Below are positions 58,575-64,000 of a DNA stretch of 64,000 nucleotides, piece after piece. The notes beneath the pieces are model-generated. The model had not been told where the DNA came from. It ran no database searches and saw nothing but the letters and a program-made list of their open reading frames with translations. Position numbers and translations under genes: made by a program. The stretch lies in NCBI GenBank assembly GCA_000507305.1, contig DF239820.1, positions 8,028-72,027 on the forward strand. Direction: 5' to 3'. Position 1 is the first letter of the stretch; each line of letters opens with the position of its first letter. Source of the stretch: Breviolum minutum Mf 1.05b.01. Taxonomy: Eukaryota; Sar; Dinophyceae; Suessiales; Symbiodiniaceae.

Positions 58575-59020
58575 GTGAGTAGTTTTTCCTCCCAGCTTCG
58601 TAGTTACTACTGATGGATGAACAAAATCCCATATTCATCATCTCAAGTGGTAAAGGATTTTGTTGACAGTCCCATCAGCTGAGAATCCTGAATAGACCAG
58701 AGACCCAAGTCACTAGGTGGGTGGCCGGGTACCGTCACTGTGTCTTGTCTGGAGGAAAGGGATACGGGTGAAGAATGGACTGGTTTGGGATTGTGGTTGT
58801 TGTATGTTATTGTCAAACATCGTGTGGCCCAAATGTCAATGTGATGCCACTGCATTTGTCGGGGATGGACTTTGGGAGAGGGGTGAACTGCCCGCGTCTC
58901 GCCTTGCGTTTTTAATGATTTTGTTGTGGATTCTGCAAATTGGCAGTGGCCCTGAAATGTGAGTCCCTTTGCATGGAAGGTTGTCGAATCTGACTTGTGG
59001 GTGAAGCTAAGAGATCCAGG

Positions 59021-60241
59021 TCCGCTTCACCAGCCCGCAGCCATGGCCGGGCATGGCGATGAGAGGATCGGAGCGGAGACGGTTGAAATTTCGGGAAAGC
59101 ACTTGAGATTGGATTCCAGCAATAGAAATTTGCAATCTATATGTATATATATTGTGCGTATACGCATATACGATTGTATGTTTAGAAATATTTTATATGG
59201 TTGGTTTGTTTGAGGAATGAAGGGCTTTATAGACTATATGGTTGGTTTGTTTGAAGAATGAAGGCCTTTAGAAGACCAAGATTGATTGTCTGGACACCAC
59301 TTTGGAACCAGCCAATGTACACCATGTGCTATGTTTGCCGCAGCTTAATGGCTCAGTGAACTTCAGTGACTACACTGTCGGTCCGACGGTGCGCGCGAAA
59401 TGTCTAGCTCAGCAATGAAGACTTCTCAGACTTCTCTTGCTCCAGGTGCCCTTATGGAAAAAAACGAGAACCCACCCCCCAGCAAACCCCAGTGCCTAGG
59501 GCAATGGACCATGTCAAATAGATGATTCAGCCTGGGTTAGACGATGAAGAGGTGAGAATCTGCAGGTTTCCATCGTTTCCATCCATTTTTGTGGCTTTTC
59601 TGCAATCACCATTGTCTGACAGATGCCTCCACGGTTGACACCGTCAATTCGGAGAGATCTGAAGATTGGCTAAGCCGCTTGGAAAAAAACGTGTCCAGGG
59701 GATACCCAATGTCACTCAAGTTCAGGGGATTCAGTGGGAAAGGAGTTTGAGAAGATCTGGTTTTGAGGTTGAGTTTGTGAGGCTAGAGACTGAAGGCGTG
59801 AAGCCAGTTTAACTTTGTTTTTTTTGTGTATCTTGAAAAATTGGAGGTTTTTGGATGATTTTGGATCATCTCTTTTGCAGCAAAATCAAGGACCAGAGGT
59901 CCTCCATGCCCTTCAAGGGAGTTCAAGCAGTAATCGGGTGCGGGACTCGGTTGGCCATCAAAAACCCATTCCTTTCACATTGAGATCCACATTTTCACAA
60001 GACGTGCTGTACTCTTCACTTGAGTGGTTGGAGTTTTGGGAGTATTCTTCACTTTACTCTTCACTTTGGCGAAAGAGTGCGAAAGATCTCCCAAAGAAAC
60101 TTCAGTAGTACATTATTAATATTCACATACTGAATCATCCGAATCCCTGATTTGTGGGACGGCGAAAGGTTTGCGAAAGAGTTACCAAAGAGGGGAGTTC
60201 CTGGGAATCTTTGATTAGCGCGATCCTGGAGATGTCACCAG
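59021..60241. other. Mostly non-coding stretch with a small direct repeat
   Basis: A basic open frame follows the acceptor ATCCAG|G at 59021 (RGSERRRLKFRES) and could be an exon. TATATGGTTGGTTTGTTTGA occurs twice, at about 59194 and 59235, each followed by a near-identical GAATGAAGG. Otherwise nothing can be supported up to the AT-rich microsatellite. Confidence 0.4.
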
Positions 60242-60345
60242 ACTATTATTATCATTATCACTGTCATTGTTTTATTATTATCATTATTATTATTATGACA
60301 ACTAACTATTATCATTATAATTATAAATATTATTATTAACTACTA
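60242..60345. repeat. TAT/ATT microsatellite
   Basis: Imperfect (TTA)n and (TAT)n blocks with CAT and CTG interruptions, forming an AT-rich island of about 100 bp upstream of a candidate exon. Confidence 0.85.
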
Positions 60346-60403
60346 TGTTTTTCATTTTCTTCTTCGGTCATAGTATGTGTTACTACTAGTGATAGTCGTT
60401 CAG

Positions 60404-60632
60404 CTTTGGGAATTCGGGAAGGATGGCTTCATGCCGAGTTCTGTCATCTTGCAAGCTGTTTCCAAGGCTTACAATCATGAGGAGGCTTTAGATATCTTTC
60501 TCCTAGGTGTGGGCCTCACTGGGAATCTGTATGGGGCGGTTGAGCATGCTCGAACTTTGGAAGTTGTGCCTCCGTTTCTTCCCAGGAATCGAGAAGGATC
60601 CGGCAAGATTTGAGAAGATGATCGCTTGCTAC
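60404..60632 (+). CDS. Candidate exon(s), unknown helical protein
   Basis: After GTTCAG the frame reads LWEFGKDGFMPSSVILQAVS and AYNHEEALDIFLL, faintly like a pentatricopeptide unit. From about 60507 another frame reads LSMLELWKLCLRFFPGIEKD and ARFEKMIACYR and ends at a GT. The two frames overlap at CTAG|GTG and cannot both be used as drawn, so the exon boundary is unresolved. Confidence 0.35.
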
Positions 60633-61149
60633 AGAGTTACAATGCAACGTGGCGATTTGGTCTTGGTGATACAGAATCGGGCGAGAAAAACGGGTGATGT
60701 GTTTTGCCCAGTTGTCTTTATTTTCTTGTGATGTTTGCCAAGTGCAGATTTGTCCGAGGAAGCAGGCAGGAACAGGCATGCCACAATCACAATCACATGC
60801 TTCAGAAACTTTTTTGCTCATTGCCTCCTGTCATGTGCAATGTCCACCCAATGGATTCCCGCAAATTTGCATGTAAAAACGGCCTGTAGAGGTTTTGGGC
60901 ATCGGCATCATCATCAGAGATGTCCTGCTCATACATCAACTAGAAATGCAGTAAAACATCCCAGTCCAAATGTAGCGCAAAATGCGTAAAAGATTCTGCA
61001 TCAAGACCAGCAAGACCCCGTGATTTTGAATCTGATTTGATGGCTTTTCTGTTTCCTTTAGCCCTTGATGGTTACAAGACATTTTTGGTGCTGCTAGAAG
61101 ATTCATCGGAGTCATCATGTTTTAAATTTCAAACTAAGGGACCATCGCT

Positions 61150-61461
61150 TGGAGAAAAGACGTCGTCTAGAGTTCCGGGCTGAGCAATGTGTTGGCTGAT
61201 CCGTGGGAGATGTTGGTGGAAAGTTTCAGAAACCACATTGGCGTTGGTAAGAAAGGACAAGGACAGGTAGCTGAAGTGTCTTGAGAAAGGAGACAACTCT
61301 GTGTTGGTGCAACTTTTTATCTTCTCCCTGAGTGTTTGTGCTGCTTCTCAGGGCTTCGCGTTCGGAAAGGGCTCAGGCAAGACTGGGAGGGGCATGGTAG
61401 GGCCTTTAGCATTCCAACACATGCCAGCAAAGCTTCTCAGACCGTTGAAACAGGTGAAAGG
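61150..61461 (+). CDS. Two candidate exons, unknown protein
   Basis: The first, about 61170-61246, reads SNVLADPWEMLVESFRNHIG and ends at a strong GTAAGA donor. The second, about 61351-61452, follows TTCTCAG|G, reads LRVRKGLRQDWEGHGRAFSI and IPTHASKASQTVET, and ends at GTGAAA. They are probably consecutive exons of one gene. No family is recognised. Confidence 0.35.
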
Positions 61462-62877
61462 ATGCATCCCTCAGCGCGTGGCGCTGTGAAACTTTTGGGC
61501 AGATTTCATGAGAATTGCCTGCCCAAGGTTTGAGGGTCATGCAAGTCTTTGTTTTAACGTCAGCATGGACCGGTCAATCTGATCTCAGAAGTGTGCAGAT
61601 GGTCTATTGTCATAGTCATAGTACCGCCAAACAGCAGAAAAGCTGAAATTGGCACACTCACTCCATACTTGAACTCGTTTGGAGTTCTGTACAGATGCCA
61701 GATATTCAGTGCTGCCATTCTGTTGCTTGATGGCAGTTTGGCAAATGTTTTGAACCCGAATCGAACGTGGCAGCGTCGAGCCTTTGCTTAGATCCTTTGG
61801 CGGCCAAAATTGTGGGTCTTCTCATTGCACAAGAACTTTTACTTAATTCTTCCATTTTCAGATACACCTGATCTACATAGAGGAAATACCCTCAATAACA
61901 TGGGTCTGTGGGCGAGCGACATATTCCCATAGGGGGTTCTACTTGTGAGGATCATCATGGTTTCCCCTTTTGCCGTTGGATTCAAGGCTACAAAACGACC
62001 CCCCCTTCCGGCCCAGTCAGGTGGACAAGAACGGCAACCACATGTAAAATCAATTTTAGACCCAACCCCTAGCTTTCTGTATGTAGGTCACAGTATTCAA
62101 CCATATTCAACTTGTATTATGCTTCAAAACTTACAACTTTAATCCCTCCATGTGTCTGCCAGCTTGACTGTCACGTTGGTTCGTACCTGGCGAAGTCTCC
62201 GGTTCATCCGGCAGAAGCGTTGTTTTTCGGTTTTTCTGCAGGGAGAAAAACCGAACAGACAGAAACCACCCAAAGTTGCAGTACATTTTTATGTTTCAAT
62301 GCAAAAAATATTAATTTGCCTGGCAAAATTGGGGATGCTTCCTTCTTTTTCAGTGCATCGGTCATGCTACGAAGTGGCAACGTCTGTGACGTCTGAGACC
62401 AATAGAATGCCATGTCAGATCTAACTGGCCTCTGAAGAACTGACTCGATTGAGCATTCAAATGCCAACATAGAGTGATCAGGAAATGGCAGCCCAACTAA
62501 ATCTTACACTCCATGTCATACCGCTGATGGCCTTCAAATCATGCACCTGAGATGTTTGAAACCTTTGCAAATCATGGGATGTACCAGCTATCAACCAGTG
62601 CAGAATTTTGATGGATTTTGATCATTGAGTCATTGGCGGCATCAATTATCACTAGGCTTTTCAGGAATCCAAAGTGCAGGTCCTGTACCTTACCTTTTGT
62701 CGGGGTAAGGATTCCCTGGAAAGGTTGACAAAGGATTTCCCGTATATCCCCGGTATGACAGCACCACTCTTCTTTGAGGTAGCAAGGAAACACAGTTTAG
62801 CCTCCCAATTCATCCCAAATACGTAGGTAGAAATCACTGAAGGTCTTGATGCAATGCTCATTTGTGTTTTTTTTCAG

Positions 62878-62958
62878 CATACTTTTTGCAATTGGGGATT
62901 CTTTCCTCATGGAGAAGAAAGAAAAGTGGCATGCAGAACTGAATACTTCAGCAACCAG
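62878..62958 (+). CDS. Candidate exon with CxW motif, unknown protein
   Basis: A long T tract ending in TTTTCAG and a CAG|GTACTG donor enclose exactly 27 codons: HTFCNWGFFPHGEERKVACR, followed by TEYFSNQ. Both splice sites are strong for any eukaryote. The two cysteines and two histidines might bind metal. The rest of the gene is not identified; a competing frame over the same bases is less protein-like. Confidence 0.4.
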
Positions 62959-64000
62959 GTACTGCTTTGTTCAAGGTCCTCCCACTTTTCTTTCCGATTT
63001 TCAAGTCCGGCACACACTTGAAGAACTCGAGTGGAAGGGCGCTTGCAGTCTCTCAAATCTTGAGCTGCCGCTTCCCCCTCAAGATGCCGTGACGACTACA
63101 TTTGAGATATGTGATTGAATGTGTTTGATGTTCAAAAGATTTTCATTTGCATCTCTGTACTCCTGCTTTGGCTTCCATGCATATGATGTTCGAAAGTTTG
63201 GGACATGGCATGGACCAACGAAAGTTCCTTCGGTTGCCATCATTGTATCTGCTTCCGCCAGGTCTTGCATGCTGGCCTCATTGGCGACATGTGACCCGTC
63301 GAGCAAAAATGCGTGCCACGAGATTTTTTGATGGCTGTAGGGAAAGGGTTTACGGCTCCAAGATTTTGAGAGCCTAAAAATTACTGATAGGTTACAGGTG
63401 AGGCTGCAAAATTCACGTATTCTGCATGTGATGTTTCAGGATAGAGGCAATTGATAAATGAGCAGATCAATACAAAGATTGCAGCAAGGTGCAAATGAAT
63501 CATACAAATCAAATATGGCACAAGGATTGTTCACAACCGCCTTCCGGCTCGATGTTAACCTTCAATGCCGATTTGCTGGCCAACCTCCTCAGCTTCGAAA
63601 CATCCGGAGCTTTATGCAAAAAAACAATGCGACAAACAGACTGAACGTTGGGACATGGTTTCAAATTTCTTGAAGAAGCTGAAATATATTCAAGGATTGA
63701 CTTGCCTTTTTGGACAACTTTCCCTAAGATACAAAAATCTAAAAAGTTCATTCAAGTGATTTGTCAAATGCAGGTGCTCCTAAAAAATTGGTGGTCAAAC
63801 ACAAGCCCATCCACTTTCCTTTCTTTTAGCCAAGCTTAACCCTTATACCTGCATCTCTTGGGCCCATGGGCTATAACCTTCAGAGGACCGACTTGGCCGA
63901 GAGATGACATGTGATAAGTGTTCGATTCTGTTTAGGGCATTGAAAGAGTTCAAGCAGATCAGGTCATCAGATGTTAAGTACAATCCGTTGTATTTATGTA
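62959..64000. other. Window end, no supported gene
   Basis: Frames at 63119-63377 and 63458-63839 contain protein-like fragments (for example TRRAKMRATRFFDG), but in conflicting frames and without clear splice sites. Confidence 0.3.

Overview
The window looks like nuclear DNA of a dinoflagellate, most like the Symbiodiniaceae/Suessiales group. This rests on gene architecture, not on a database match. Coding sequence is broken into many exons of about 27 to 200 nt. Nearly every exon I could anchor on a known protein motif is on the + strand. Introns use GT, GC and GA donors, and most acceptors read AG|G. One intronless gene has a sequence like an eroded dinoflagellate spliced leader in front of it. 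There are no bacterial-style operons, rRNAs, tRNAs or CRISPR arrays that I can see. Most open frames longer than 60 codons are chance frames in introns.

Layout. 1-8.2 kb: a T-rich direct repeat, scattered exons of unknown genes, and a complete two-exon gene for the epsilon subunit of mitochondrial ATP synthase (4813-5038). 8.3-9.5 kb: a single-exon gene with a LON-type N-terminal domain. 11.7-20.9 kb: a many-exon ABC subfamily A transporter, covering the last helix of the first membrane domain, nucleotide-binding domain 1 and the start of the second membrane half. An unrelated 262-codon single-exon ORF lies inside it at 17729-18517. 22-26 kb and 28.4-29.5 kb: exons of unidentified helical or coiled-coil proteins. 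30.2-32.5 kb: a TPR protein spread over at least six exons. 33-39 kb: exons of unknown genes, two likely terminal exons and a long triplet microsatellite. 40.0-43.5 kb: a second ABC-A nucleotide-binding domain, of the NBD2 type.

44.3-51.5 kb: a 2.1-kb segment is present twice, with a 3-kb spacer. The spacer holds an intronless gene for a secreted DUF1036-like protein, a minisatellite and a 742-base assembly gap. Each copy has a different lesion. 51.4-58.6 kb: a long coiled-coil gene of at least 13 exons, interrupted by a 273-bp tandem repeat and containing an 8-nt repeat. 59-64 kb: isolated exons and AT-rich repeats.

The genes do not form an evident pathway. The ABC-A exons, the ATP synthase subunit, the TPR gene and the secreted protein are independent housekeeping or accessory functions lying head to tail. 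Exon edges were set by hand from reading-frame phase and splice signals; transcript data would be decisive.
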